The notes under the pieces were generated by a model. That model saw only the letters and a list, made by a program, of their open reading frames with translations. It had not been told where the DNA came from and ran no database searches. From Fragilariopsis cylindrus CCMP1102 (lineage: Eukaryota > Bacillariophyta > Bacillariophyceae > Bacillariales > Bacillariaceae): 64,000 nt of DNA. The position numbers and the translations under genes were made by a program. The DNA lies in contig FMBT01000292.1 in the NCBI GenBank assembly GCA_900095095.1, positions 434,001 to 498,000 on the forward strand. The letters run 5' to 3'. Of the stretch, positions 50,917-61,279 are shown in pieces (position 1 is the first letter of the stretch; the number at the start of each line of letters is the position of its first letter).

Positions 50917-52787
50917 CTACTGACTTACTGGGTCATAATTGTGTAGGGCGATGATATCTTGTGCTTTGCATGGGGATCTACATAGTGGACATTCTGGTCG
51001 AACTGTTGAGACCCATTGGACCAAACAATTCCAACAACAAACATGTCCACAAGACGAAGGAGCTGCTGGATGAATACGATCCCGGCGACAAATTGTGCAC
51101 ACAGCCATTTTCTTCTTTCTGGTGGTATCCGGTCCAATAGTAAGTCTAGCACCGTCATGAGAATTATGGTGATGTTTCTTCTCTTCGGATCTGTGTTCTG
51201 ACTGTTGTTGTTGCTGTTGATTGAATTCGGAAGAGGGATTAAAAAAAAGACCCAACTTATTTTGAAAAAGTAATTGAGAAGAACGAGTATTGATGATCAG
51301 GTTTTTATTGTTTCTGCTCAATGCACGGGATTCTAAATAATATGCAATTTTCCTTGTAATCCAACTGGCCGATGTTTGGATGAGTGAAGTCGACGCTTGT
51401 AAAAGAATGAGGAATGCAATGGCACGATTCGTATTGGGTCTGTGAAGTATTGTTGACTTTGTTGTTGCTTTTGCCATACCGCCGGTAGTAGTCTCGATTA
51501 TCTTCTCTCGTATAGGGATTAAATCTAGAAATCGATGCATAAGAGTAGGATATTTTCCAGTTAACAAGTATTGAGCTAGATGCAAACGAATTAACCAAAG
51601 TGCCATTGAGTATGATGTCGTATTGTTGTTGATATTATTATTGCGATTATAACTACCGCTGTTCTCGTCTTCGTTGATCTGAACTATGTCATGAGGACCA
51701 TCTGATGAGTTGGAAGTTACTTCGGAGATAAACTATTAAATAATACAGTGTTACAGAATGAGAAAGCATACAGGAGCATATGAGGGTTATAAGAATGGAA
51801 CAAAATCTACCTCTCACAACTGTATACTAACTTTCGTACAACTAAAAAATAGTACAAGTATCCGGTATGGAATTACTGTCTTCGGTAACAACTTACCTTG
51901 GATAATTGTTGAATAATAGACAGTAAACGTTTTGAAGACGATGATAAGGATGGTAATGATGATGATGATGATAGGGATGATGTTTGTTTAACTCTTTTAG
52001 CTGTGATATCGTCACCGTGACTTGAAGTAAGATCTTGGTCTTTATCTTTTCTTCCTTCGTCATCAACGACGATACCATCACAAGAAGAATTCGCTAATAC
52101 TGACGCTGACGCTGACTTAGCACGTTCTAACATTTGTCGACGAAGCCGTTCATGCATCATGTTTCTTTCTCTCCCTCTTAATCTTCCTTGTTGCGTCTGT
52201 TGATGCTGCTGGTTGTCATCACTTCTGCCGTTTTCATCATTATTATCATTATTGTTGTTATTGTTTGTTATTCCTGAGGAAGTATGAATAGAAGCAGCAG
52301 AATAATATTCCCTTATTAATCCACCTGCAGCTGCCAAAAACAAAGATACTCCCGCTATAATAGAACAATTACGCCGTGTGGTTATTGCGGTTGCTGTTGT
52401 TGTTGATGTTGTGGCTGGTTGCGTTTGATTAGTAGTGACAACATCATTATTTGAGAATGTCAATCCACATGCTTCCATTCCTAATGTTTTACCCGTTGGA
52501 ATCACCACAAGATAGATATAAAGAATAAAAGATATATACCACGTAGTCTGTTTTCGTATTCTCATGAGTATTTCTCGTTGTTTCTGTTCTCCTCCTTCTC
52601 CTGAGCCGTTAATACCTAACAAAGATGATGATAACACTCCTTGTTGTTGTTCCCGAACAACAAGGAATGCATTGAAAGCTTGTTGCAATAGGATTTGACA
52701 TTGAGAAATATACCGAGCATCTTTTGCAAGTGATAGTATACTTTCAGGAATCACATCATCGATATCATCGACTTTACCACCTATCAT
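50917..52787 (-). CDS. PEX10: Peroxin 10, RING-type peroxisomal E3 ligase
   Basis: Exons 52787..51897 and 51732..50917 join in phase 0 across a 164-nt intron (GTAAGT donor) to give 568 residues. The N-terminal part has the PEX family pattern PESILSLAKDARYISQCQIL, then LMRIRKQTTWYISFILYIYL and GKTLGMEACGL. Membrane segments follow in the second exon (MALWLIRLHLAQYLLTGKYP, IAFLILLQASTSLIQTSASW). The C-terminal RING reads CTICRRDRIHPAAPSSCGHV, CCWNCLVQW, then CPLCRSPCKAQDII, a C3HC4 arrangement very close to PEX10. With PEX2 and PEX12 it would ubiquitinate the recycling receptor PEX5 in the peroxisomal membrane. Long Asn/Gln, Ser and Thr insertions (about residues 115-290) lengthen it from the usual 300-370 residues. 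Divergent from the gene at 53218. Confidence 0.9.
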
Positions 52788-53217
52788 TGTACCCCTTCCC
52801 TTATCTTGTACGTCGTCAAGTTCGTCGTCGTCAAAGCAACACGATCTTCATCATGGTCCATACGAAATACGAAATTATTGTATGTGATTTTCTAAAATAA
52901 TTTACTATTGACTCGACTCACTCGACTCACTCGACTCAATCATACAATATGTGTGCGCGCAAAAAGAGCGAAGAAGAGCGATTGTAATGCACAAACCTAC
53001 TGACTGTACCATCAAAATAATAATTTGTCCGAAACACCGTCGCTTCCAAGCGAAATAAAGAAAGAAAAGTAAAAACAATTTCTAATTAAGATTCAAGATA
53101 CCGGCATACCTGAATACTCGAATACGATTGTACTGTGTCAAATCAATAATCAAAGTCCTTTACATCAGATAATTCTCTAGAGATTAGAATTGGTGACAGA
53201 CAGACAAACAAAATAAG
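52788..53217. promoter_or_regulatory. Divergent intergenic region with three TCGACTCA copies
   Basis: 430 bases between outward genes. TCGACTCA occurs three times in tandem with 9-base spacing (52913, 52922, 52931), the same word as in the cluster upstream of SLC4. Nothing coding. Confidence 0.5.
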
Positions 53218-53772
53218 ATGAACTCGGATACAATGATGGGAGCAGACGCTATCATGGATAGCACTACGTCTATTATTGAACAAGATACGTACTCGGAACT
53301 TGATGATTCAGATGATATTCAAATGAAAAATAAAAAGAGCGGAGGCGATGGAGGAGTACGATTCAAATCTCGATCTTCTATTGAAGAGGTTAGGCGGATT
53401 AGCCGAGTTAGTAATTATGATATAGAAGAAATCATTAGTTACTGGGGAGAGAGTGACGATCATGTATTACGCAAATCGGAATTGAAACGAGCTGTACAGG
53501 ATATGTACTTTCATCGACGAGCGAGTGATAGTAGTTTTACAACATTAGGAATTGAAGATAAAGTCGGTCCAGGAAAGGCAGATAAGAAAGCAAATAGGAT
53601 TATTTCAAGGAGTGCTGTTATGGACGAACAGGACCTACAATATCACGAGGGTGTACTTGATGATGAATTATTGGCAGATGTATACTCAATCACATCAACG
53701 GCAGCAAAAAGAAAAGCCCAATCTAAAGCAGAACGCCTTCATAATGAAGTCAGTAATGGAGCAGGTAGATAA
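53218..53772 (+). CDS. Diatom-type unknown protein with YxxEEIxxxW motif
   Basis: One exon, 184 residues, no signal or membrane segment. The N-terminal 45 residues are acidic. Then comes VRFKSRSSIEEVRRISRVSN followed by YDIEEIISYWGESDDH and a helical stretch LRKSELKRAVQDMY with a short TTLGIEDK end. The order (a short V-R-F strand, a basic patch, Y-x-x-E-E-I-x-x-x-W, then a charged helix) is a pattern I recall from many uncharacterised diatom proteins, often of several paralogues. The biochemical role is unknown. The C-terminal third (AAKRKAQSKAERLHNE) is a charged helix. Start codon chosen as the first ATG after the 5' AT-rich leader. Confidence 0.6.
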   Translation: MNSDTMMGADAIMDSTTSIIEQDTYSELDDSDDIQMKNKKSGGDGGVRFKSRSSIEEVRRISRVSNYDIEEIISYWGESDDHVLRKSELKRAVQDMYFHRRASDSSFTTLGIEDKVGPGKADKKANRIISRSAVMDEQDLQYHEGVLDDELLADVYSITSTAAKRKAQSKAERLHNEVSNGAGR

Positions 53773-54783
53773 ACTTCATACTATGCTGTATATAAAGTTA
53801 CACATCATATCGGAAACCGATTATGGATACATCGACTTTTAAAGAGAAGGCCTCATGTATATGCTGTTAGATTTTTTAATGTGGAAATCTAAGTTTTAAT
53901 ATTTATAATAATTCAAAACAAAAACAAAAAAGAACAAGAGGGAATTTGAATTGAATTGAATTGAAGTTCTCATATTTGCTGTTATCTAAGATCATGTGAA
54001 AATCCAAACAAGATATATGATAGACTATTAATTACTCGTAGTATATAGATGTGAACTCATTTTGACTAGGTGTTAATCTGTTAAATGATAGCATTATGAT
54101 GATGGTGCTTTTGGTGCAACTACTATCATTAGTATCTGTTTTTTTTTGGTGCTATCTCCTGTTGAAGACTCAGAAACATTGCACGCATGGTGAACTGCAG
54201 GACACATTCAATTACATAACTAGGGAAAGATGATAAATATGTATGGTAACCAACCCATCATTTGTTGATGTAGGTTTGTTAATTTTCCTGTAGTAATAAT
54301 TATTTTTATTATTTTTATTATATCATTTGATGATGTATTGAATCAGTTCATATAATACTACTGCGATAATCAAAAATGATAATGAAATCTATTGGTTTTT
54401 GTTATTATTGATGATATGCATATTTTAATCTGCTGACAGTGTCATCATATGTTGTGATATTGCAACAACAAGAGGTATGATGGCATCTTATTAATATCCA
54501 CCAATTCTATAATGGCTTTTGTTGAGTATTGCAGGACCATCAATTAAATAACAACTGCCAAGCCTATCTGCTAGGTGGCACTCTTATTCGCATAATCTTC
54601 TCTGCCTCTTTATTGTGCATAAGGGGGGGGGGAGATAGGAAACTATCGTTTCACTCCATTTTGATGGAAGCAATGATTTAATAAAATAATAAGTTACTAT
54701 TTTATTATATATTAGTATCATCGGTTTATCATCAACCGGTATAATAAAACATCCGAATAGACTCCCAGATAAAACTCCACATC
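53773..54783. other. Intergenic region
   Basis: 1011 AT-rich bases between two plus-strand genes. A G10 homopolymer lies at 54623..54632. No coding signal, inverted-repeat element or tRNA seen. Confidence 0.5.
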
Positions 54784-56247
54784 ATGAATAACGTAGAGGA
54801 AGAACAAGTTGAAGCCATGACGACTGCACTGGAAGTGCAATTGTCGATCGTCTATCCTCGAGGACCAAATTTTTCTAATGATTATAACGAAGGCGACGAC
54901 AATAATGAAAAAATGACAACGGAGGATGAGGGCACTCTAAGAAATTCTTTCCAAAACTTGATACAGGATTTAAATTACTCAGCCGACTATCATCAATTAA
55001 AAGTAGCATTTGCACGAGCCGTTCATAGGTGGAAATCAAATAGCATTAGCAATGGAAGTGACCAGATGACGGACGGAATACCACCACAGAAAACAAAAAC
55101 GTCTACAACGTTTTCTCTGTTTGATCAATTACAAGGAGGATTTGCACTACCAGTTACTTTGGAAGAAATTCAAGAAGCATCATCAGCCCAAGAACGTTTT
55201 AAACTATTTGAAAGAATAGATTACGTGGATGATTTGCTTATGGATTGGAAAGAAATTTGTCACATTCTTACTACTGACTTATTCGATTCATCTCAAGCAG
55301 ATGATCCTGAGCTTGGCTTACAAATTATCAGTTTGCATAGAAAGTGGTTCGATCAGGGACGATCATCCGATGAATACACACCTCTCCTTTATAATATCTG
55401 CCATAATTTGCTCGAAACATTAGGGAAGGTAATAAAGGTTGAAGAAAGAAGTCAAAAAACGCAACACATTAATCGAGAATCCCATGGCCTAACGCTGCTT
55501 TCACCTGAAAAATTTCATGAAACTTTGATAGTTTCTTTGGTACAAAATTGGAGAGATATGTGGTTAGATTTGATGCAACGGAACCAATATTCTGAAGATC
55601 TAGCGCAAGATATGGAAACTTGTATGATTATGATATACCTACAAAATGCTCCTTCCAAAAAATCTGCTCTGGCCCAAAAAGTGTTGGCTCTGGTCGACCC
55701 AAACGCAAGATGGTTCCAAAGTTGGATGAATGATGTTGCTACAATTGATCATTTAATTTCATTACTATGTATGGAAGAAAGAGATTCAATAATACTGTCC
55801 GAATTGTGGATACGAATCCAAACTTTCCCAGAAGAAGACAACAACGAAAACCCGTCCAACTACGCATTTCAACTACATTCGATTTCAATTATTTCGATTA
55901 CACTATGCCGGACCCGTCTTTCACACTTTCCGTGGGATGTAATAAATCAGAAAAATACTTGTACTGAAAATTTTACCACTATAATCGACGAGATGCTTGA
56001 CTTGTTTCTACGCGTCGTTGTTTCTTTATCTATCGCAAACAATTATACCACTGCTACAAATAATGATTTTTCCAATGAATTAATGATGACAATACTTAAT
56101 GGTGTGGAAGCTATTCTTGAAGGAAGTCGGCGCGACAATAACTCTGATTTTGAACGACGTTTTGGAAACGTGAGGTCAATCTTACAACAGGAAGTTATCA
56201 CTGAAGACAAAACTATTACTCGCTTTCTTAATGTATATATACAATAA
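54784..56247 (+). CDS. Unrecognised all-helical protein
   Basis: One exon, 487 residues, predicted by residue pattern to be almost entirely alpha-helical with no membrane segment or signal. The N-terminus is acidic with Asn runs. Amphipathic stretches such as LRNSFQNLIQDLNYSADYHQ, ERIDYVDDLLMDWKEICHIL, TLIVSLVQNWRDMWLDLMQR and IIDEMLDLFLRVVVSLSIAN recur, suggesting an armadillo- or HEAT-like scaffold. No motif for catalysis or metal binding is visible. Convergent with the F-box/coiled-coil gene, whose stop is 73 bases away, so the 3' ends must be very short or overlap. Confidence 0.55.
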   Translation: MNNVEEEQVEAMTTALEVQLSIVYPRGPNFSNDYNEGDDNNEKMTTEDEGTLRNSFQNLIQDLNYSADYHQLKVAFARAVHRWKSNSISNGSDQMTDGIPPQKTKTSTTFSLFDQLQGGFALPVTLEEIQEASSAQERFKLFERIDYVDDLLMDWKEICHILTTDLFDSSQADDPELGLQIISLHRKWFDQGRSSDEYTPLLYNICHNLLETLGKVIKVEERSQKTQHINRESHGLTLLSPEKFHETLIVSLVQNWRDMWLDLMQRNQYSEDLAQDMETCMIMIYLQNAPSKKSALAQKVLALVDPNARWFQSWMNDVATIDHLISLLCMEERDSIILSELWIRIQTFPEEDNNENPSNYAFQLHSISIISITLCRTRLSHFPWDVINQKNTCTENFTTIIDEMLDLFLRVVVSLSIANNYTTATNNDFSNELMMTILNGVEAILEGSRRDNNSDFERRFGNVRSILQQEVITEDKTITRFLNVYIQ

Positions 56248-56320
56248 ATAGTCAGAGTAACTTTCGAAGAAAAGTATAGTGAAAATAATAGGTTAAAAGA
56301 TACACGATGTTTTAGGTATT

Positions 56321-58282
56321 CTAACGTCGCAATGGACTCGTCGATGATTTTCTTCCGCTGTTATGTTTACTGCTATTACCCCCACCGCCACCGGTCGATA
56401 CAATAGCTCGCTTTAACATGTCATTTTGTTCCTTAAAGCCATCTCGTTCAGCCTGTAATGCTAAAATTTGCGCTCGACAACTTTTCACCTCCTTTACCAA
56501 TACCTTCTTCGTTGCCTTCCATTCGCCTTCATCTTCTCGTACTTTTTCTCTTTCGTATTTCAGCATATCACTCAGCATTGTGATTTTTTTCGATGTAGAA
56601 ATTTTTAATCCATCAAAGTTGGCTTGTGTACCAGTCTTTTCAATGGTGAGATTTTCTGTTTGCTGTTCGACTTCCTGTACTCGACCATCTAAGAAGGCAA
56701 TTACCTCCTGATCGGATGCAATTTGTTGTGTAACTTTGATCTCGTCCTCCCTACTACGACTGAGTTTAACTTCAACATCCCGTACTTTACCAATGAGAAA
56801 TTGTTTAACAGCTTCAGTTCCATCCAATTTGGCAGCAAATACTTCCTTATCATTTCTCAGCATATGTACCTCTTTTTCCAATTTAGATAATTTATCCGTC
56901 ATTGAAATAATGGCAGCCAATTCTGCGTCAGATAATTTCGATGCCATCGATTGAGCCACCTTCGCATTCAAGGGTTGTTGCTGTTGACCAGAACTAGCGC
57001 TACTAGTAGCATTAGTACTGGAAGATTTTGCATCGCCATATCGTTTTGCTGGGATAGTAGAAGATACTGATGTTTCGGTTACTGCTGGTTTGGGTTGAAG
57101 CATTGAAAATAACCCCTTACCCATGACACCTGCTGATGACACTGTTGCTTTTGCTGTTAATTCTGCTGCTGTCGGTGGTGTAGATGTTACTCCTGCAGCA
57201 GCTGAAGTTGGAGCAATATCTGTCGTATTGTTGTTTGTGGTTGGTACAGGGTTGGGTGTGGGAGCAGGTGGCGATTGACCGTCTTCTGAAATTCCAAAGA
57301 TATTGTCAACCTTATTGTACATAGTGATATTAATCTGTGCTGTATTTAATATGTCCATAGCATCGAGGAATCCAAATATCTCTATAAGTGGTTCAATATC
57401 CAATGTCATAAGAGTAGGAACATCCTCTTTGATATCAGCTTCAACATCAATTGAAACGACAGCAGCAGCAGCAGATTGTTTCTGATCGTCGTCATTATTC
57501 TCCCCGACTACTACCGATTCCTGTGCACCGATTTGTGTTCGAGGTCCTCTTTCAGTGTCTGACTCAAGTTTATCATTCGAGCTTTGTAAGAGGATTTCGT
57601 CAGATGCTGTCGTCGTCGTTGAATTTATTGTGTTTTCGGGAGTTTGTTCCGGTATCGAGTCTGATGCTCGTGTTGCTTGAGTTATAGGTGTTGCAACATC
57701 TGTTGAATTTTCTTCTTTATCTTGTTCGACGTTGATATTATCGTCATCATTATCATTATTATTACCATCATCATTATCTGTATTTTTTACTTTCGTAGTT
57801 GTTGTTACCCGTCGCGGTTTGGCTCCACCACCAAAGGAGACACGATTTGCTTCCATTAATTCTTCTTCAGTTTGTGCTAACTTTGCTAGTACTGCATCAT
57901 AATTCCGTACTTTATATTCATGTTCTTCCTTCCATGCTAATAATTCTTTCAAATCTCGATCGAGTTGAACAAGTTCCACAACAAAATGATCCGCAACGTC
58001 CAGACGACGATCGTACCGTTCTATACGTTCCGTATGTGCCTCTAAAATAATTCCCTGTTGTTCCATTTGTGACCGTTCGAGTAGTTTTTGTGTCATTTGA
58101 AGTTCTAATTGATGCTGTAGATGATACGTTGTTTCAACATCCAACAACATGGACTGGACACATTCCCCGACCTCATTCCGGATATATAAATCGTTTAAAG
58201 TGGCAGATAAGACTGTCTCCATTTTAACCATATTATTACTCATTGGTAAAGTTGCGTAATTAGACGAAGTAGAGGCTGCCAT
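56321..58282 (-). CDS. F-box-like protein with coiled-coil flanks
   Basis: One exon, 653 residues. N-terminal helices (about 20-150) form a coiled coil (LELQMTQKLLERSQMEQQGI, LVQLDRDLKELLAWKEEHEY). After a Thr/Asp/Asn-rich spacer an F-box-like segment appears at about 290-330: TLDIEPLIEIFGFLDAMDIL followed by NTAQINITMYNKVDNIFGI, with the usual hydrophobic spacing. A Pro/Thr/Ala-rich region follows, then a second long coiled coil (about 450-630; SDAELAAIISMTDKLSKLEK onward). It ends in a Gly/Ser/Arg tail. F-boxes recruit Skp1 into SCF ubiquitin ligases, but coiled-coil partners like these are unusual, so a structural or trafficking role is equally possible. The F-box is inferred from the pattern only. 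Confidence 0.6.
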   Translation of the reverse strand: MAASTSSNYATLPMSNNMVKMETVLSATLNDLYIRNEVGECVQSMLLDVETTYHLQHQLELQMTQKLLERSQMEQQGIILEAHTERIERYDRRLDVADHFVVELVQLDRDLKELLAWKEEHEYKVRNYDAVLAKLAQTEEELMEANRVSFGGGAKPRRVTTTTKVKNTDNDDGNNNDNDDDNINVEQDKEENSTDVATPITQATRASDSIPEQTPENTINSTTTTASDEILLQSSNDKLESDTERGPRTQIGAQESVVVGENNDDDQKQSAAAAVVSIDVEADIKEDVPTLMTLDIEPLIEIFGFLDAMDILNTAQINITMYNKVDNIFGISEDGQSPPAPTPNPVPTTNNNTTDIAPTSAAAGVTSTPPTAAELTAKATVSSAGVMGKGLFSMLQPKPAVTETSVSSTIPAKRYGDAKSSSTNATSSASSGQQQQPLNAKVAQSMASKLSDAELAAIISMTDKLSKLEKEVHMLRNDKEVFAAKLDGTEAVKQFLIGKVRDVEVKLSRSREDEIKVTQQIASDQEVIAFLDGRVQEVEQQTENLTIEKTGTQANFDGLKISTSKKITMLSDMLKYEREKVREDEGEWKATKKVLVKEVKSCRAQILALQAERDGFKEQNDMLKRAIVSTGGGGGNSSKHNSGRKSSTSPLRR

Positions 58283-59333
58283 ACTTGTACCAGGTAGCAG
58301 TTATATTTGTTACGATGATAATGTTCAACACTATTGGTGTACCGTTGTTGCTTGGATCGTAGTAATGGAGGTCATTAGGAATACAATTTGTACAAGTTTA
58401 AAAGTGAATCGATCTAAACTTCAAAAAAATTATTATGAACAAGAAAATGTAGAAAAATATATTCGCTCGATTCGAGCTACTAGTAAGTTACCGTGCGCTT
58501 TTATTTTCTTTTAAAACCGTTGAGCGTTAAAAGACGAAAATAAAATTCGAATCAAAAATTAAATAATCTAAACCCCCCAATAAAAAATCTTTTTTTAATA
58601 TATATATCTTGCGACGCATTATTTTTAATTAAACATGGCAACAATCGGCATAATACTACTTCCTCCAGCGAGCGCTTATTTCACCCGCGCTATCGCTTGT
58701 AAATTAACACACGCCAAAAGCACGCCATCATTCAAAAAGCTAAATAATGCCCAAAAAATAACTAGCAAATAATAGTAAAACTATACAAAAACTATACATC
58801 ATTCAACTGTGTGCAACTCTATCAATAAAGAATATCTTTCAAAATTTGAAGGTTCCATCTAAACTATTATTCTACACAGATTTCATATATCAACATATCA
58901 AAGTTTACCCTGGCATAGTTCCTGCTGAAATAGGCAACCTGATAGACTAAATTAGCATGTGTAAAATGCACGTTAAAAAAATCAAGATTTACCTTTGAAC
59001 GTGTTAATAACACGTGCTAAATTTTCACGCGATAGCGCGTGTGAAATAAGCGTTCGCTGGAGGAAGTAAATACTAAATACCCGAACAGCATTTTTAAAGC
59101 ATTTTTAAATTTACATTACATTCGCATTCAAGCCAGTACTAATAACTAAGCTAGCTTGAAGCTACATCCAGTATTATTTGAAACTTCGAAATCCCTGTTC
59201 AAAGATTGTGAATCGAATCGAATCGAATCGATTTCAAGATTGAAAAATCGTTAACGACGAACGACGAAGCAGTGGATGGAGAAAGTCCCAGTGTCTACGC
59301 TGTGTACGATATTATTTTCACAAAATTACTGCG
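58283..59333. promoter_or_regulatory. Divergent intergenic region carrying a MITE
   Basis: 1051 bases between outward genes. Holds the element 58659..59066 and, between the element and the plus-strand gene, a tandem GAATC run (GAATCGAATCGAATCGAATC at 59211..59230). Confidence 0.5.
58659..59066. mobile_element. MITE, CTTCCTCCAGCGA family, copy 2
   Basis: 408 bases with inverted ends of about 40 bases: left CTTCCTCCAGCGAGCGCTTA, right arm the complement with one G/A and a few inner differences. Both ends are flanked by TA (58657..58658 and 59067..59068). No coding capacity. The outer 13 bases match the element at 35540..35820, whereas the inner arm sequence and middle differ, so these are two subfamilies mobilised by one transposase or by related ones (Tc1/mariner-type by the TA duplication). 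Confidence 0.85.
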
Positions 59334-61175
59334 ATGTACGCTTTTCCAACATCAACATCAACTGTGTTCACATCGTCGATACTTGTATCCGTCTTGATAA
59401 TAATGCTTGTACTATTATTCCCCGATAAATGCGATGCATTTCACACATTATCATCTAGTGCGAGTCGTTATGACAAAATGAAATTGAATATGGATATGGG
59501 AATGGAAATGGAGGCAGCACCTGAAGGGCAACAACCACAACGACAGCGACAAACTAGGCCTACGATAGGTCGGTCACCAATAACAGAAACTGCATTTGAT
59601 CGTATGGGACCAAAATCTATTCCAGAAAAACCAAAAATTCTTGTGCTAGGAGCTAGCGGCAGGAATGGTAGGAATGTTGTTCGACAACTATTGGATATGA
59701 AATTAGATATGACCGTTGTAGCTTTTGTTAGGGATTACGATAAAGCCATAAGGGTTCTATATGATGATGTTTTGCTCGTTGCTGGAGGTGGAGCAGCAAA
59801 CAACCAAATGAATCCTAAACTTCAAATTGTCGAAGGGAATCTAATTCCACCAGAAGAGTTACCAGGATTTGTTCAAGACGATACGGAAGATGAACGTGTT
59901 TGGAAGGAAACTGCTGAATCCACTTCCTCTTTTTACAAAACTAAAGTTGAAGATTACGATAATCGTGAACTAATCCCAGATGTAAACGAATCACTTGAAG
60001 AGGCTATTCGGGATTGTACTACGATTATTAGTTGCGTCGGATCTATCCGTCGTACACATATTTGGCATGATATCCTGGCAAGACCCTTTGTTAGGTTGTT
60101 AAAGGCCGATGTTAGCTCTTGGTGTAGGGATGGTTCGCATCCTTACTACGTTCATTACGTTTCAACTCGCAAGGTATTGGGATATGCCGAACGTGAGCAA
60201 GTACGACGTGAAGCCGCCGCGATAACTGTAGCCGAAGCCGAAGGTATAGATGTAAACGAAATTCACGTCCCGAGGATACGTTTTATTCGGATATCAGATT
60301 TGTCTGTAGTGTACAAGCCTTGGGATATTGTTCCTGTAATCGCAAATACTGTACATTCTCTCGTATTCCGTTATCAAGAAATGGCGGAACGTGTCTTAGA
60401 AGAAAGTACCATGGTCGAAACAGTCATTTTACGACCTGGAGATTTGGTTGACGAGGAACGTGACATTAACACAACGTCTGTTCAGGTTTGTTCCAGTGGA
60501 CGAGTTCCAAGTCCAGCGCTAATGGGTAGGGAAGACGTAGCGACACTCGCAGTGGCTGCCGCGACCTTCATGACGCAGAACAAGACCGATGATAGTAATA
60601 CGAACGACAACACCGGTGCCGGTGGTACAAGTAGAACGAACGAACCACTCCATTATACGTTTGGATGTCGATGGGTGGGTCAAACATTAGATTCGTACCC
60701 TCCCCAAGGTCATAAACGAGACGGCGTTACAGACTGTGCATTGGCCTTTAGACGGAGTCTCAGGACGATCCATCGTAACGAACGAGAAACGGAACGGAGG
60801 AATGAACGACGAAAAAATAAAAATAAACGACGAGCAGGTGACGATGACACAAGTAGGTTAGAACTACCATCGTCGTCGTTGTCGTCGTCAAGCGACATGA
60901 TTGTCCGCATGGCTGATAAACTAGAAAAACGGCGTCGACGACCCAAACCTTATGGGATTTGTGTTGCGGTACCAGTGTATTTATTTTTGATACTGTTATG
61001 TAAGATGGTTCTAGCTCCATCATTACAGTACATCCCAGGTGGTAAGGAATGGATCATTCCTTGTTTAAACCGCATACATACCTGGATAAATTTGGGATTT
61101 TCATCGTTAATACGTCAATTTCTCTTAATATTGCCGTGGATAAGTCGACGCAAACTAGCCTATATTCGGTTTTAA
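59334..61175 (+). CDS. Plastid NAD(P)-binding (atypical SDR) membrane protein
   Basis: One exon, 613 residues. The signal peptide (ILVSVLIIMLVLLFPDKC) ends at D-A/FHT, a plastid-type junction. The domain starts KILVLGASGRNGRNVVRQLL, a Rossmann dinucleotide loop of NmrA-like/atypical SDRs, with FVRDYDKAIR after strand 2 and CTTIISCVGS after strand 4. YVHYVSTRKVLGYAE and VETVILRPGDLVDEE are later family-like segments. No YxxxK pair is obvious. The C-terminal 60 residues contain one or two hydrophobic helices (ICVAVPVYLFLILLCKMVLA) after a long basic stretch rich in Arg/Asn/Lys, so it is probably anchored to a plastid membrane. Similar proteins act in photosystem assembly or chlorophyll metabolism, but the exact role cannot be read from sequence. 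Confidence 0.75.
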   Translation: MYAFPTSTSTVFTSSILVSVLIIMLVLLFPDKCDAFHTLSSSASRYDKMKLNMDMGMEMEAAPEGQQPQRQRQTRPTIGRSPITETAFDRMGPKSIPEKPKILVLGASGRNGRNVVRQLLDMKLDMTVVAFVRDYDKAIRVLYDDVLLVAGGGAANNQMNPKLQIVEGNLIPPEELPGFVQDDTEDERVWKETAESTSSFYKTKVEDYDNRELIPDVNESLEEAIRDCTTIISCVGSIRRTHIWHDILARPFVRLLKADVSSWCRDGSHPYYVHYVSTRKVLGYAEREQVRREAAAITVAEAEGIDVNEIHVPRIRFIRISDLSVVYKPWDIVPVIANTVHSLVFRYQEMAERVLEESTMVETVILRPGDLVDEERDINTTSVQVCSSGRVPSPALMGREDVATLAVAAATFMTQNKTDDSNTNDNTGAGGTSRTNEPLHYTFGCRWVGQTLDSYPPQGHKRDGVTDCALAFRRSLRTIHRNERETERRNERRKNKNKRRAGDDDTSRLELPSSSLSSSSDMIVRMADKLEKRRRRPKPYGICVAVPVYLFLILLCKMVLAPSLQYIPGGKEWIIPCLNRIHTWINLGFSSLIRQFLLILPWISRRKLAYIRF

Positions 61176-61279
61176 AGTAAAAATATTTTTCTTTTACTAA
61201 GGAATCATTTTTTAAATATAATATATTTCTTCTTTATTTTTTCATTGGAAAATTGAATTTTTTTTCTTCCTTTCTATTA

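Noticed and set aside
54623-54632. G10 run as a functional site
   Set aside because: Isolated homopolymer in intergenic DNA; no structure or partner.
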